Source: Methylobacterium sp. E-065 (GTDB taxonomy: Bacteria; Pseudomonadota; Alphaproteobacteria; Rhizobiales; Beijerinckiaceae). From it: a stretch of 64,000 nt of DNA. The stretch lies in assembly GCF_022829605.1 (NCBI RefSeq), contig NZ_JAKSYD010000128.1, positions 1-64,000 on the forward strand. The letters run 5' to 3'. Position numbers and translations under genes: made by a program. Positions 1 to 8,635 of the stretch are shown one piece after another (the stretch's first letter is position 1; every line of letters starts with the position of its first letter). The notes under the pieces were generated by a model, which saw nothing but the letters and a program-made list of their open reading frames with translations, ran no database searches and was not told where the DNA came from.

Positions 1-80
1 GGACGGCAGCGGTCGCTGGCAATCGCAGCCAACCGTGCCGCGTCGGTCGCATCGAGGAGCACGCATACCGTCTGAGCCAT
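1..80 (-). CDS. IS630-family transposase, N-terminal fragment cut by the window edge
   Basis: Reading leftwards from an ATG at 78-80, the frame gives MAQTVCVLLDATDAARLAAI followed by ASDRC. This is the characteristic start of one IS630-family transposase group, which precedes a helix-turn-helix region and a DDE catalytic domain. Only 26 codons lie in the window, so whether the gene is intact cannot be judged. The terminal repeat about 55 bp upstream of the start supports the assignment. The call rests on family resemblance of the first residues. Confidence 0.7.
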   Translation of the reverse strand, partial: MAQTVCVLLDATDAARLAAIASDRCR

Positions 81-138
81 CGCCCAGACTCGCACGTCTC
101 ATCCTACGCGTGAATCCTCCGTCCGCGTCACTGCACTA
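1..138 (-). mobile_element. Terminal part of an IS630-family insertion sequence
   Basis: The transposase start is followed, towards the right, by about 55 bp of non-coding DNA. It ends in a terminal repeat that on the minus strand starts CTAGTGCAGTGACGCGGAC (139 down to 121). IS630 elements insert at CTAG and duplicate the central TA, which fits the CTAG at 136-139. The same tip bounds the small element at 1042-1148. The other end of the element is outside the window. Confidence 0.65.
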
Positions 139-299
139 GCTGCGGAATGATCCTCACTGCCAGGCGGGGCTTTCAAGATAGCGTCGCCAAGGAAGTGCCT
201 TGACCACCAAACCGAGCTACCATTTCCAAGGCGAAGAACGGTCCGACCGTCGCCTAGCTTCGGCGTTTAACGCCGCCGTTTGGTTAGGAGACAGGTGAT

Positions 300-533
300 A
301 TGCAGGCTGGCCGGACCAACGAAGAGATACTCGCCATTCTGGCTCAAGCATGGAGCTTCAGGCCACATTTGCGACTGTGTCAGCTTATTCACAATGCGAT
401 CAGAGACGATTTATCAAAGCTAAGCCTCTACGATTACGAAGATGATGACCTTGCTGAACGCCTTATAGCTTACTGCGGTCTGGATGTGATGGTCTCGGAA
501 CCTGCGAGCCGCAACGAGCTAACGGGTGAGTAG
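300..533 (+). CDS. Small acidic hypothetical protein (YihD/DUF1040-like pattern)
   Basis: This is a 77-residue cytoplasmic protein with an AGGAG ribosome-binding site at 285-289, about ten bases before the ATG. It has the pattern of small uncharacterised proteins that combine a PHLRLCQLI segment with an acidic YDYEDDDLAERL segment, as in YihD/DUF1040-like proteins. The family has no firm function. It is the first gene of the island after the IS630 end and lies 130 bp before an XRE regulator on the same strand. The family link is by pattern only; the gene itself looks real from its RBS and composition. Confidence 0.6.
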   Translation: MQAGRTNEEILAILAQAWSFRPHLRLCQLIHNAIRDDLSKLSLYDYEDDDLAERLIAYCGLDVMVSEPASRNELTGE

Positions 534-665
534 TCTGTGTGGGCTGAAATGGCCAAGGCGGTTTCAGATCACCCGACACCGACGAGGCGAAGCCATGCTT
601 CGTGCAAAGCGGCATTTGGTGAAGTATGCTTCGTCCGAAAATCCAGTGAAGCTTGAACGGGGTGT

Positions 666-998
666 ATGAGAACCGAGCTAGGCCGGATTGTCGGGCTGAG
701 GGTGAAGAGAGCCCGTGAGTCTTCAGGGCTCACTCAGAGCCAATTGGCGGAGCGCATTGATCGAACGAAGGAAGCTGTCAGCAACATCGAACGGGGAGTA
801 AGCCTACCCGGTCTCGACACCCTTCAGGCGATTTGCGACGTGACGGGGATCCCGCTTACCGCTGTCGTCGAAACGATCGAAGGCGATAAGGTCACGCTGG
901 ACCGACGGGCTCAGTTGAACGCGCTCTTTAGACGACTGTCGGAGTCGGACCAACGCTTGCTTGTGGTGATCGCCCAAGCGATGCTTGAACGGACGTGA
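666..998 (+). CDS. XRE-family helix-turn-helix transcriptional regulator
   Basis: This is a 110-residue DNA-binding protein. Residues 5-60 form a Cro/CI-type HTH, including SGLTQSQLAERIDRTKEAVS and then NIERGVSLPGLDTLQAICDV. The remaining 40 residues are a short helical tail (RRLSESDQRLLVVIAQAM), probably for dimerisation. Single-domain regulators of this kind are common in islands and prophages as control genes. It lies downstream of the 77-residue gene on the same strand. The target is unknown, and no clear operator is visible in the upstream 130 bp. Confidence 0.85.
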   Translation: MRTELGRIVGLRVKRARESSGLTQSQLAERIDRTKEAVSNIERGVSLPGLDTLQAICDVTGIPLTAVVETIEGDKVTLDRRAQLNALFRRLSESDQRLLVVIAQAMLERT

Positions 999-1041
999 GG
1001 CGCCTAAGATAGCTTTGCCCTGTTTAGCAGTGTATCGACGC

Positions 1042-1148
1042 TAGTGCACAGACGCTGACGAACGCACCACGTGCTTGCCTGCTAAAATATTGATTCAGCT
1101 TGTAAAATAGCCTTGCCGTGTGTACGTTTTGTCGGCGTCATTGCACTA
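1042..1148. mobile_element. MITE-like element related to the IS630 copy at the window edge
   Basis: This 107-bp TA-bounded segment sits between CTAG-type termini. The left arm starts at 1041 with CTAGTGCACAGACGC. The right arm, read on the minus strand from 1149, starts CTAGTGCAATGACGC. The two arms are an imperfect inverted repeat of about 24 bp and share their tip with the IS630 end at 121-139. No coding capacity fits inside. Size, termini and TA boundaries are those of a miniature inverted-repeat element mobilised in trans by an IS630-type transposase. Confidence 0.65.
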
Positions 1149-1841
1149 GAGCCGACGTCTGCCTCCGTCAGAGTAGTGCTCTGGCCATCAGGTTGCGTAG
1201 CCTGAGTTTGAAACGCTCGCCGATGCGAGCGACCACAGGGGTATCGGCCGTCAGGCTGGCCGCACATAGCAGACCGCCTTCCCACCGCTGTCTGGTAGGG
1301 CCAGCGTAGCGGTGTGCGGAAGGGATGAAGGTCCCATTTTCTTCCATTGAAGTCCAACGGTCCCAAAACGCGACCCCAGCAGGTCGGAAGGCAAACCCTT
1401 ACCCCGTCCGAGTCGATCTCACGAAGAGCCTTCCGGAAGTGCGGGAAGGCGATGGTTCGAGTACGGGCAAGGTAGGGAGCAACATAGGCACCCGGCATAC
1501 AAGCCACGCGCTGACTTTGACGATCGGCAAACGACGTTAGTGGTCGAGTCGACCAATCCCCGCAGGAATGCCGCTTAAATAAAGTAGGGCTGGCGGCGAG
1601 CGAGGAACCCGTCCAGATTAGAGACAGTCACTACTCACTACCAAAAGGGAGGAGGAGTTGTTGCGAGTGATGTCTGCGAGACCGCAAATCGCATATCGCA
1701 TTTGTTTTTATTCAATGAAGAAAAATAATATATAAATAATAAAGGACCTAGTAATGAACCCCTCCTCCTACTGCAGTTCGCAGCCCACCAATTAAGATGG
1801 ACTGCGATATGCGATTTCGGACCGAGTGAGAAATTCAAATA
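1149..1841. other. Stretch with no recognisable gene
   Basis: About 690 bp between the MITE and the primase-helicase gene. Open frames up to 141 codons exist on the minus strand (1082-1507), but the longest runs through the MITE, matches nothing I know and has no convincing ribosome-binding site. The part at 1690-1760 is very AT-rich, a hallmark of acquired DNA. I see no RNA gene. Confidence 0.4.
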
Positions 1842-4304
1842 TCAGATAGACTTCAGAATTCTTCCTCCGCCCAAGCTGGCGCTATGACATTCTGAGGGAA
1901 GCCGTTCGTGTTCGTCCTTCAGCGCAGTTCGGTCAGCCATCAGCCAACGGTCAGGATTTCGCACCGCCCAGACACGCTCTCTCGAGCCGTCCCTCAAGCA
2001 GAGATCGATTGCTATGCCGTTCTCACCGAGGTTCACCTGACGACACTTGAGTTCCGCGAGAATTTTTCCTACCTTATGACCATTGATATGGGTCCGTGTC
2101 GGACCCATCGTCTCATTGAGGTATTGAGCGATTTCCTTGGCAGTCATGATATCCTTGTGAAATGGATATTTCCCCTCTTGAATTAAATCTGCGATTATCG
2201 ACTGCAGAGGAGTTCGAGTCTGCTGCATACATCTTGTTTTAGCTTCCGTTTGAGGCGGAGAAGTTTTGGGACCAAACGCACTGAGATCTTGGTCCATGAG
2301 ATACTGAGCGAATGACGCGATAAGGGCGTCACTCTGAAAAAGTTCTCGCCTAAGCGTTTCGAAGAAAGCGGCGCGTGCTGTTCTTTCGGCTTCGTCTATC
2401 GGTTCTCGACACGTATCGAAAATCGCGAACCTACGATCATCTTTCGGGACGTGTATCGGGTTTTCATGATTAGAGGTCATGAATATCGCGTCAGGAGTTC
2501 TGCCCTCGAAGAAAGTGACGCCTTTATCTTCTACGTTGTAGGTCGATCCCGTGATAAGTTCTTTCATATCCTCGTATGTCTCAAGCCGTTCGCCTTGTTG
2601 AGCTTCTTCAATCAAAAGAGCCTGAACGTTGACAAGCTTACTCTTCCACTTGCTTCCGAGTTGCCCTCCTTGAATCAAGCTGACGTTCTGATGTCCAAGC
2701 AGTTTCGAGACCAACTCTAGAAGGGTGCTTTTGCCGGTGCCTTGAGGACCTACCAACGTTATGACATGCGTTATCTTGACGCCGGGACGCCGCAGCATGT
2801 GGGCAAGGTAAAGAACTACATGATTTCTGGAGATGGGATCGGGAAGCAGCATTTGTAAAAAGCGTAAGATTAGGCCGGCATCGCCAGCCCTTGGCGTTAT
2901 AGACCTATCGGACCATGTATTGACGGATAGATTGCCATTCTCGCACTCGAGGATTAGATCGCAACGCCCTGGTTTATACGCCTCGTAATCGACTATTGGC
3001 ATCGTCGATGAACCGGTGAGAATCTCATGAGGTCGTGGTCCGGCGTTCTTACGCACCCGGTTGCTAAACTGACTGATTTTGAATTGTTCGCCACTTTTCA
3101 AATCGAGGTATTTCTCGCTTTTCGTTATGAAAACAGTGTTTGTTTGAATGACAATCAATTCTAATGGCTGCTCAGCCAAAGTCATTGGGCTATTGATTGA
3201 CGCTCGAAATGGACACCGGACGCAGCCCGCCCATCCAAGCTGACCCGCTATACGGTCGCAAAGTGCAGGTCCGGTGTCTTGGAGGGCATGAGCAATCTTT
3301 CCGTCGATTTCTTTTGCATTATATCTGTGATGTTCACTAGAGAATGCATGCACCCACTTTGGGCCATTCACTGTTCGAGCAATAATGCTTATCATTGGAT
3401 ACCATTCAGGTTCTGTAAGCTGGCCGGCATCGGCTAAGCAGTGCCGAAGCCATGAGCATCCAGCCAAGATACATCCGACGTATTGCTTGTCCCGATCGCC
3501 GACCTTTTTTCTGTCACGCGCTTCGGCAAGCGCGAGGTCGAAAATGCTCTCTTCATTCTGCGCCGGCCCAGGCACGAGTGCTTTCGAGGTGTCAGGCTTC
3601 ACCCTTTCGGACACCCATTTTTCCATGGCAGCACGATCGACCCGAGGTCCGGTTGATATCAACCGAACAGGCTTAGCGGGCTGAGTTTTGTGGTTGAATG
3701 TCCCAGGTGCCTTGCAGAGACGCGACAGGTCCGCGGTAGGATCAAGCCGGTATCCGATGGCTTCGAAACTAATACGAACCGCTGATTGGAACGCGTTTGA
3801 GAACGTTGCTTCAGCATTACGCTTCAGATCGCCTTCGAGCATTTCTGGATCGGTATATAACCAATGGAGATGACAGCCACCTCCGGTGTGAACAACCATG
3901 GTTGGAGCTGGAGCCCCTTCTTTTTTCATAAGATGTAGAGCTTCGTCTACATCTTTTGGGAGCTTCTCTGGATTTGCAGGATTGTCCTCGGATCCGTGGG
4001 GACCTTCACGTGTGTCTATGTCCACGAAGAGTCCGCTTACAAACTCGACATTAGAGGCGCTTCCTCGGGTCCCTTTTGGTGGGACCTCACGCTGAAGACC
4101 GCGCGCGAGGAAAACGTCTCCGTCTTGCGAGAGGTGTCGAATTCTCTCTACAGCTGTGTCGACAGCACTGATTGGAAAAGATTCTGTCTGCGAGTTAAGT
4201 TTTGACCAGATTACGATGAACCCCCTGGTCGCAGGCTGAAACAGTTGGTTGAAAAAGAAAGTCGTATCAAACGCTTCCGCGATTTCATGTCGTTTTGCTT
4301 TCAT
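1842..4304 (-). CDS. Primase-helicase (AEP-like primase plus D5/DUF5906-type SF3 helicase)
   Basis: This 820-residue replication protein is of the kind found in plasmids, phages and integrative islands. The N-terminal archaeo-eukaryotic-primase-like part shows FVDID (93-97), GGGCHLHWL (141-149) and DLSRLCKAPGTFN (192-204), matching the three catalytic motifs. A cysteine cluster follows at about 349-364, ending GCVRCPF, as is usual between primase and helicase. The C-terminal ATPase has Walker A GPQGTGKST (519-527), Walker B LLIEEA (563-568) and the MTSNHENPIHVPKDDRRF signature. The start is supported by AAGAGGAAC just upstream of the ATG. It probably replicates the island or a satellite-like form of it. 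Confidence 0.85.
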   Translation of the reverse strand: MKAKRHEIAEAFDTTFFFNQLFQPATRGFIVIWSKLNSQTESFPISAVDTAVERIRHLSQDGDVFLARGLQREVPPKGTRGSASNVEFVSGLFVDIDTREGPHGSEDNPANPEKLPKDVDEALHLMKKEGAPAPTMVVHTGGGCHLHWLYTDPEMLEGDLKRNAEATFSNAFQSAVRISFEAIGYRLDPTADLSRLCKAPGTFNHKTQPAKPVRLISTGPRVDRAAMEKWVSERVKPDTSKALVPGPAQNEESIFDLALAEARDRKKVGDRDKQYVGCILAGCSWLRHCLADAGQLTEPEWYPMISIIARTVNGPKWVHAFSSEHHRYNAKEIDGKIAHALQDTGPALCDRIAGQLGWAGCVRCPFRASINSPMTLAEQPLELIVIQTNTVFITKSEKYLDLKSGEQFKISQFSNRVRKNAGPRPHEILTGSSTMPIVDYEAYKPGRCDLILECENGNLSVNTWSDRSITPRAGDAGLILRFLQMLLPDPISRNHVVLYLAHMLRRPGVKITHVITLVGPQGTGKSTLLELVSKLLGHQNVSLIQGGQLGSKWKSKLVNVQALLIEEAQQGERLETYEDMKELITGSTYNVEDKGVTFFEGRTPDAIFMTSNHENPIHVPKDDRRFAIFDTCREPIDEAERTARAAFFETLRRELFQSDALIASFAQYLMDQDLSAFGPKTSPPQTEAKTRCMQQTRTPLQSIIADLIQEGKYPFHKDIMTAKEIAQYLNETMGPTRTHINGHKVGKILAELKCRQVNLGENGIAIDLCLRDGSRERVWAVRNPDRWLMADRTALKDEHERLPSECHSASLGGGRILKSI

Positions 4305-4946
4305 TTGTTCCTCTTAAAACTGAAAATCTGAACAATTGCATATATTTTCCGTAGCGTTAGTTACAGCTATCGGATAGTGGCTCAGAAAACTGGACACATT
4401 CTCCCTTTACATATATAACCTCACTTAAAATCGTTTTGCGGTCGATATTGAGTTTTATCTAATTGTTACGTCCGGCTTATCCAAGATATATCCGAATTTC
4501 TTCGACCAAGCCGTTACATTCATTCAATATTCGCTCGTGAATACATTGGCGTCGGAATTCGCCGCGAAATAGAGGGCTAACCCCTTACGATTGGTGCTGC
4601 AGTTGTCCATTTATTCGGGACGCAGATTTCGAATAGGGTGGCTAGCCCAGCCTGATGCAACATTGCAGAATTCGCATCGTGGCCACCTGTACCTACGCCT
4701 TAGCGGAGGTTCGCCATTCCTGTCAGACAAATAATCGAATGGACGAAGTGGAAGCTTGATCGATCGCAGCCGGGAGGACTGTGCCGGTCTTTAAACAAAG
4801 CCGGACTGAACGCTTCAACTGCAGCGGAGTGATAAAGCTCTTGTTAGTCACCATTCGGCGAAGGCGTCCCGGAACCCTATTTTTTAGCTGGCTCCGGGAC
4901 GGCTTTTTATAGTCTTGTAACTTTAAATAGAAATTGCGCGTGCGTA
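4305..4946. other. Non-coding, AT-rich island DNA
   Basis: About 640 bp upstream of the primase-helicase gene. It is AT-rich near 4320-4560 and has no open frame that I recognise. It holds a terminator-like hairpin at 4865-4908 and must contain the promoter of the leftward primase gene. I looked for iterated repeats that would mark a replication origin and saw none. Confidence 0.4.
4865..4908 (+). terminator. Terminator-like hairpin
   Basis: A perfect 9-bp stem, CGTCCCGGA (4865-4873) with TCCGGGACG (4893-4901), is followed by a T run at 4904-4908 on the plus strand. The loop is long (19 nt). No plus-strand gene ends just upstream, so it may end an unrecognised small transcript. Confidence 0.45.
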
Positions 4947-5222
4947 TTACAGCCGCGGCTGTATGAGTTGGTCCCACGTGTCTTCTGGGTCGAATTCTGA
5001 TTTTTCGTAGGAAGACAAGGATAGATCTTTCTCCCTACGTTGTAAACGATCGAGCTTGTCAGATAATTCCTCCTCGATCTCTGCCCTTTTCTCCTCTGCC
5101 TCTTTGTATGTACCGCCGTGATGAAGCGTGCGCTCATAAGTAACAAACGCATATCTAACATGGAATGTGTTGGTCTTGTTGGGATCTGCTACGATTTGTA
5201 AGTCAAACCTAAATTCTTTCAT
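4947..5222 (-). CDS. Hypothetical protein with a charged coiled-coil segment
   Basis: This 91-residue protein has an N-terminal segment with beta character (residues 1-35) and then a strongly charged helical stretch (TYKEAEEKRAEIEEELSDKL and onward, about 38-65) that should form a coiled coil. An AGAGGGA-like ribosome-binding site lies about ten bases before the ATG. It precedes the primase-helicase gene on the same strand, 640 bp away. I do not recognise the family; it may be an island accessory protein. Confidence 0.5.
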   Translation of the reverse strand: MKEFRFDLQIVADPNKTNTFHVRYAFVTYERTLHHGGTYKEAEEKRAEIEEELSDKLDRLQRREKDLSLSSYEKSEFDPEDTWDQLIQPRL

Positions 5223-5260
5223 TGGTCTATTTCCCTCTTTCGGCGCTGTAAATCAGAATT

Positions 5261-5295
5261 AGCCAGCGGGAATGCATTTGCCGCTGGCTTTCTTT
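5261..5295 (+). terminator. Rho-independent terminator candidate
   Basis: The stem AGCCAGCGG (5261-5269) pairs perfectly with CCGCTGGCT (5281-5289) across an 11-nt loop and is followed by TTCTTT. The shape is classic, but no plus-strand gene is recognised upstream. It faces the start of the 91-residue minus-strand gene. Confidence 0.55.
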
Positions 5296-6122
5296 GACGC
5301 TCGTTCGGGTTCTTCACGAACTGAGCCGACAGCCTTCGCTTGCATCCGGCGAGAGGCCGGCCCTGCGTTTCGGCTCCATTATTCTACAGGGGCTCGGCTC
5401 TTGGCCCGAAGATTTAGCGGGCAACATAATATTGACGCCTGTAAACCCAGTCGATCAAATCACATTTCCGTGATAGAGCGGCATTAGCTGTCCGAATATT
5501 GTAGTAATTGTTAGAATAACATGTCGTTTATAGCGGATTGTCGGCAAATAGATTGAATTTGTAGCATGATAGACCTTCAAAAAGATCTCATTGGTCCGTT
5601 GGCTTCTTATGGAAACCCAGGCTTTGGGGGTTTCTCCAGATTTTTGAATGAAGAAGCGCATTTGGCGGATCTGCAGGATCCGAGCGAAGTGACTCAAATC
5701 GGAGCTTTTGCTGAAATGTGCGAAAATCTGGCATGCTCTTCGGTTGCCCGGTCCCATACCGCCATTGCAAGGTGTGGGCTGCTGTGGGTCCGCCGTATCG
5801 GGTTCACCCGCCTTTTAGAACGCGAGGGCTCCACGTGGCACAGGGGTGCGACAGCCGGTTTGCCATTCCGTCTCGGAGTTCGATCCAGCCTTGACACGCC
5901 TTTGGGCGAGTCAGGATCCCAGAGGAAGGCTCAAAACGCCCTGTGTCGTCGAGCCTACTTCAGGCCCCCTATCACCGGCTGCACGACCTACGACCGGACC
6001 AAGCCTGACCGGCAAGGCTGGACGTCATCAAGACACCCATACCGGTGCAGAGAACCAAGTCGCCGCGAGAATACCGGTCGGAAGAAGCAACGGCTGAGCA
6101 ATTCGCTCCGGTGCGGTGAGAT
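5296..6122. other. Island DNA without a recognised gene; possible yihY remnant
   Basis: About 830 bp downstream of yihY. A plus-strand frame of 205 codons (5566-6183) shows no familiar motif and overlaps the yihY end, so I do not call it. Around 5858-5885 a stretch of about 25 bp matches the 3' part of yihY (6207-6232) with only a few differences. This suggests a worn fragment of another yihY copy. Confidence 0.35.
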
Positions 6123-7259
6123 TCAAGGCGGCCCGACCGTGTCTGCCGCAAACGCCCTCCGAGATCCCAACGGCCTAGGCTGACCGACCGTGCTGTCCCT
6201 GGCGGTTTGCCGTTCCATTTCGGAGTTTAGCACGGCACCAAGCAGGACGATCACGACCGAGAGCCAGATCCAGGTCATGAAGCCGATGCCGGCTCCTAGC
6301 GACCCATAGATCCGGTTGTATGAGTCAAAGGTCGCCACATAAAGCGAAAACACCGTCGAAGTGCCAACCCAACCGAGGGCGGCGACGGTACTGCCCCAAC
6401 TGACCCATCTCCATTTGGCGGTCCGACGGCTCGGCCCGTGTCGATACACCAGCGACAAACCCAGGCTCACGATGACGAGCAGGGCGGGCCAACGCAGGAC
6501 CCGCAACAGCGTGTCGGTCCCTTTTCCGAAGCCTAGCTGGTTCAGGAGATACGGTAGGCCAACGACCGTGGCGATGGCCGCGACCGTTACGATGGCTCCG
6601 CTCAGGGTGAAAAGGAAGGTCGTCAGGTAGACCCGCACAAGGTCTCGCTTCTCACGCTCTCTGTAGATCACGTTCAGGGCATCGAAGAGTGCAGCCACGC
6701 CCGAGTTCGCACTCCAGAAGGCGATCAAAAAGCTTAGCAGTGACGCCGTGCCGAGTTTCCCCGCACCCTGTTCAGCAACGTGCTGAAGCTGAGCCGCTAT
6801 CAGATCGAGAACGCCGTCGGGTAGGACGCCCTTGAGCACGCTTAGGTGCTGACCGATGACTGCCGGATCCGCGAACAAGCTGTAGAGCGACACGATCGTC
6901 GCGATGCCGGGGAAGGTCGACAGAAGGGCGAAAAAAGCTACGCCCCCAGCCGTCGAGAGAACGCGGTCACGAGGAACGGACCAGAAAACACGCGTAAGAA
7001 TGTCCCGCCATCCAGCGGGAGGTATTTCGGTGGGCGCTGCTGCAGATCGGCCATGGCCAAGCTCAAGAGCCCGTTCTTGTGCGACCCTAATTGTTTCGTC
7101 GTCGGGAGCACGCGTGCTCACCGAACGCCAATCCTGACCCTCAGCCTCTTCTTGGACCATGAGGCAGCTCACATCGGGAACGCGGGCTTTCCGGCCGAGC
7201 CTAATGCCCTTGTGTTCAGTGAGCCAGTAGCTCGATCGCGCTGTGGCTTCCCTATGCAT
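6123..7259 (-). CDS. YihY/virulence factor BrkB family inner-membrane protein
   Basis: A 378-residue polytopic membrane protein. After a polar N-terminal 85 residues comes the family core GWRDILTRVFWSVPRDRVLS with TAGGVAFFALLSTFPG (the conserved first membrane helix region). It continues with LSFLIAFWSANSGVAALFDALN, then four more hydrophobic spans ending WIWLSVVIVLLGAVLNSEMER. The family was once labelled RNase BN; its role is unknown. The length is slightly above the usual 280-330 residues because of the N-terminal extension. A partial paralogue in the same orientation lies at 8113-8390, so the gene was duplicated around the recombinase locus. Its function on the island is unclear. Confidence 0.85.
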   Translation of the reverse strand: MHREATARSSYWLTEHKGIRLGRKARVPDVSCLMVQEEAEGQDWRSVSTRAPDDETIRVAQERALELGHGRSAAAPTEIPPAGWRDILTRVFWSVPRDRVLSTAGGVAFFALLSTFPGIATIVSLYSLFADPAVIGQHLSVLKGVLPDGVLDLIAAQLQHVAEQGAGKLGTASLLSFLIAFWSANSGVAALFDALNVIYREREKRDLVRVYLTTFLFTLSGAIVTVAAIATVVGLPYLLNQLGFGKGTDTLLRVLRWPALLVIVSLGLSLVYRHGPSRRTAKWRWVSWGSTVAALGWVGTSTVFSLYVATFDSYNRIYGSLGAGIGFMTWIWLSVVIVLLGAVLNSEMERQTARDSTVGQPRPLGSRRAFAADTVGPP

Positions 7260-7417
7260 AGCCTGCGGGATGTGTCGCCCAACCCCGACAGTCGCAGGCG
7301 CCAGAGTATGGGACCATGGACCACCGTCTCATATGACGCGGCGACGACATCGCTGCGGCCTGTGTGCCGCACAAGGGTATACCGTTAAGTGACGACTGCC
7401 TGTTACGTCCGGCGACC

Positions 7418-7450
7418 GTATCAAAAGGGTTGACCCCAGATTTTTGATAC
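7418..7450. repeat. Inverted repeat upstream of the serine recombinase gene
   Basis: GTATCAAAA (7418-7426) is exactly repeated in inverted orientation as TTTTGATAC (7442-7450) with a 15-bp spacer. It lies 46 bp before the recombinase start. A position next to its gene and dyad symmetry are typical of resolvase or invertase binding sites or of an autoregulatory operator. Confidence 0.5.
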
Positions 7451-7496
7451 GCCATCGAATCAAGGTCTAGATTCTTTTGTGACAGGTTCGGTCGCG

Positions 7497-8102
7497 ATGG
7501 CGCTGTATGGCTACGCTCGGGTTTCAGGGACCGAGCAGGACCTCAGCATCCAGTTAAAGGCTCTGAAGGCCGCAGGCTGTGACATCGTCCGATCCGAGAA
7601 ACGATCGGGGACCACGGTTCACGGGCGCCCTGAGCTTCAGAACCTGCTTGAGTTCGTCCGCGAGGGTGACACCATCGTGGTGACCCGCATCGATCGGCTG
7701 GCTCGGTCCGTAGGGGACCTCCAAGACATCGTCCGGGACCTCAAGGGGAAAGGGGCGTTCCTTAAAGCCACAGAACAGCCGATCGATACAGAGACGGCCG
7801 CCGGTAAGGCGTTCCTCTCCATGCTGGGAGTTTTCGCTGAGTTCGAGACAAACCTTCGCAGTGAGCGACAGCTTGAGGGTATCGCCAAAGCCAAGGCGGC
7901 CGGCGTTTACGTTGGAAAGGGGCGCCCGGTCTCCATTCCTGCTGAGAAGATTGTGAACCTGAAGGCGCAGGGTCTTGGTCCTTCAGCGATCGCGAAGGCG
8001 CTAGGAGTCAGCCGAATGAGCGTTCATCGTGTTCTCAAGTCCAGAGAGGAGGTCGGCGCTTCGGATAGCGCGGAGAGGGCCGAGTTGCGATGCGGTGCTT
8101 AG
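7497..8102 (+). CDS. Serine recombinase (resolvase/invertase family)
   Basis: A DNA strand-exchange enzyme of about 201 residues. The catalytic domain opens MALYGYARVS with the nucleophilic serine at residue 10, followed by QLKALKAAGCD and the conserved RIDRLARSVGDL. The long E helix (AGKAFLSMLGVFAEFETNLR) and the arginine-rich switch follow. The C-terminal 45 residues are a Hin-type HTH (GLGPSAIAKALGVSRMSVHR). I chose ATG 7497 because the family begins right there; a GTG at 7479 is possible. It lies between yihY and a truncated yihY copy and has a dyad repeat just upstream. A remnant of a second such gene is at 13545-13694. Confidence 0.92.
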   Translation: MALYGYARVSGTEQDLSIQLKALKAAGCDIVRSEKRSGTTVHGRPELQNLLEFVREGDTIVVTRIDRLARSVGDLQDIVRDLKGKGAFLKATEQPIDTETAAGKAFLSMLGVFAEFETNLRSERQLEGIAKAKAAGVYVGKGRPVSIPAEKIVNLKAQGLGPSAIAKALGVSRMSVHRVLKSREEVGASDSAERAELRCGA

Positions 8103-8112
8103 GGTAGCGCAC

Positions 8113-8390
8113 CTTGCCGAACAACACGCTTATGCTGGGCGGCACTAAGATCGAACTCATCGTCGGGCACGACTCCGCGGTGAAGGCTCAAGTCCTGACC
8201 GATCGCCGATGGATCTACGAATAAGCGATAGAGCGGCACGATCGTGGCGATGCCTTGGCAAGGTCGACAGCAGGGCAAGGAAGGACACACCACCGGCAGT
8301 CGAGAGAACGCGGGCGGTCATGCCGAGCCTAGTGCCTGAGGGTTGAATGAGCCCGCAGCCTGATCGCGCTGTGACTTCCTTATGCTTCAC
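8113..8390 (-). pseudogene. Decayed partial copy of the yihY N-terminal region
   Basis: Two overlapping minus-strand frames give pieces clearly matching the intact YihY at 6123-7259: VLSTAGGVSFLALLSTLP in one frame and GIATIVPLYRLFVDPSAIGQ in the next, so a frameshift separates them. The copy begins at the same place as yihY, with the same bases around the start codon, but lacks the segment equivalent to 6967-7185. The junction lies in GAACGCGG, a short repeat present at both ends of the missing piece. The 3' two thirds of the gene are absent. It is not expected to be functional. Confidence 0.75.
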
Positions 8391-8635
8391 TCAAGACAGG
8401 CGTGGTTAAGCTGCCACAACCGAGGCAGGGAGAACGGGTGGATCTAGGGATTCATTTCCGGGGCGCCGGTGACGACATCCTTGAACTCGCTGCTTCAAAG
8501 AAGAGCACATATTGCCGATTCATTTATCACGGGGGTGTTTCTCCAGCCATACCCTTACGCCTCGCACCGACTTGGATTAGAGTATCGGGCAATTCGCAGC
8601 GTACAGTTGAGTACTGCAATCATCGATTGGAATAT

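Noticed and set aside
1082..1507. 141-codon minus-strand frame
   Set aside because: Its 3' part lies in the MITE terminal repeat and it has no motif or ribosome-binding site.
5566..6183. 205-codon plus-strand frame
   Set aside because: No recognisable motif, changes composition midway and overlaps the yihY 3' end.
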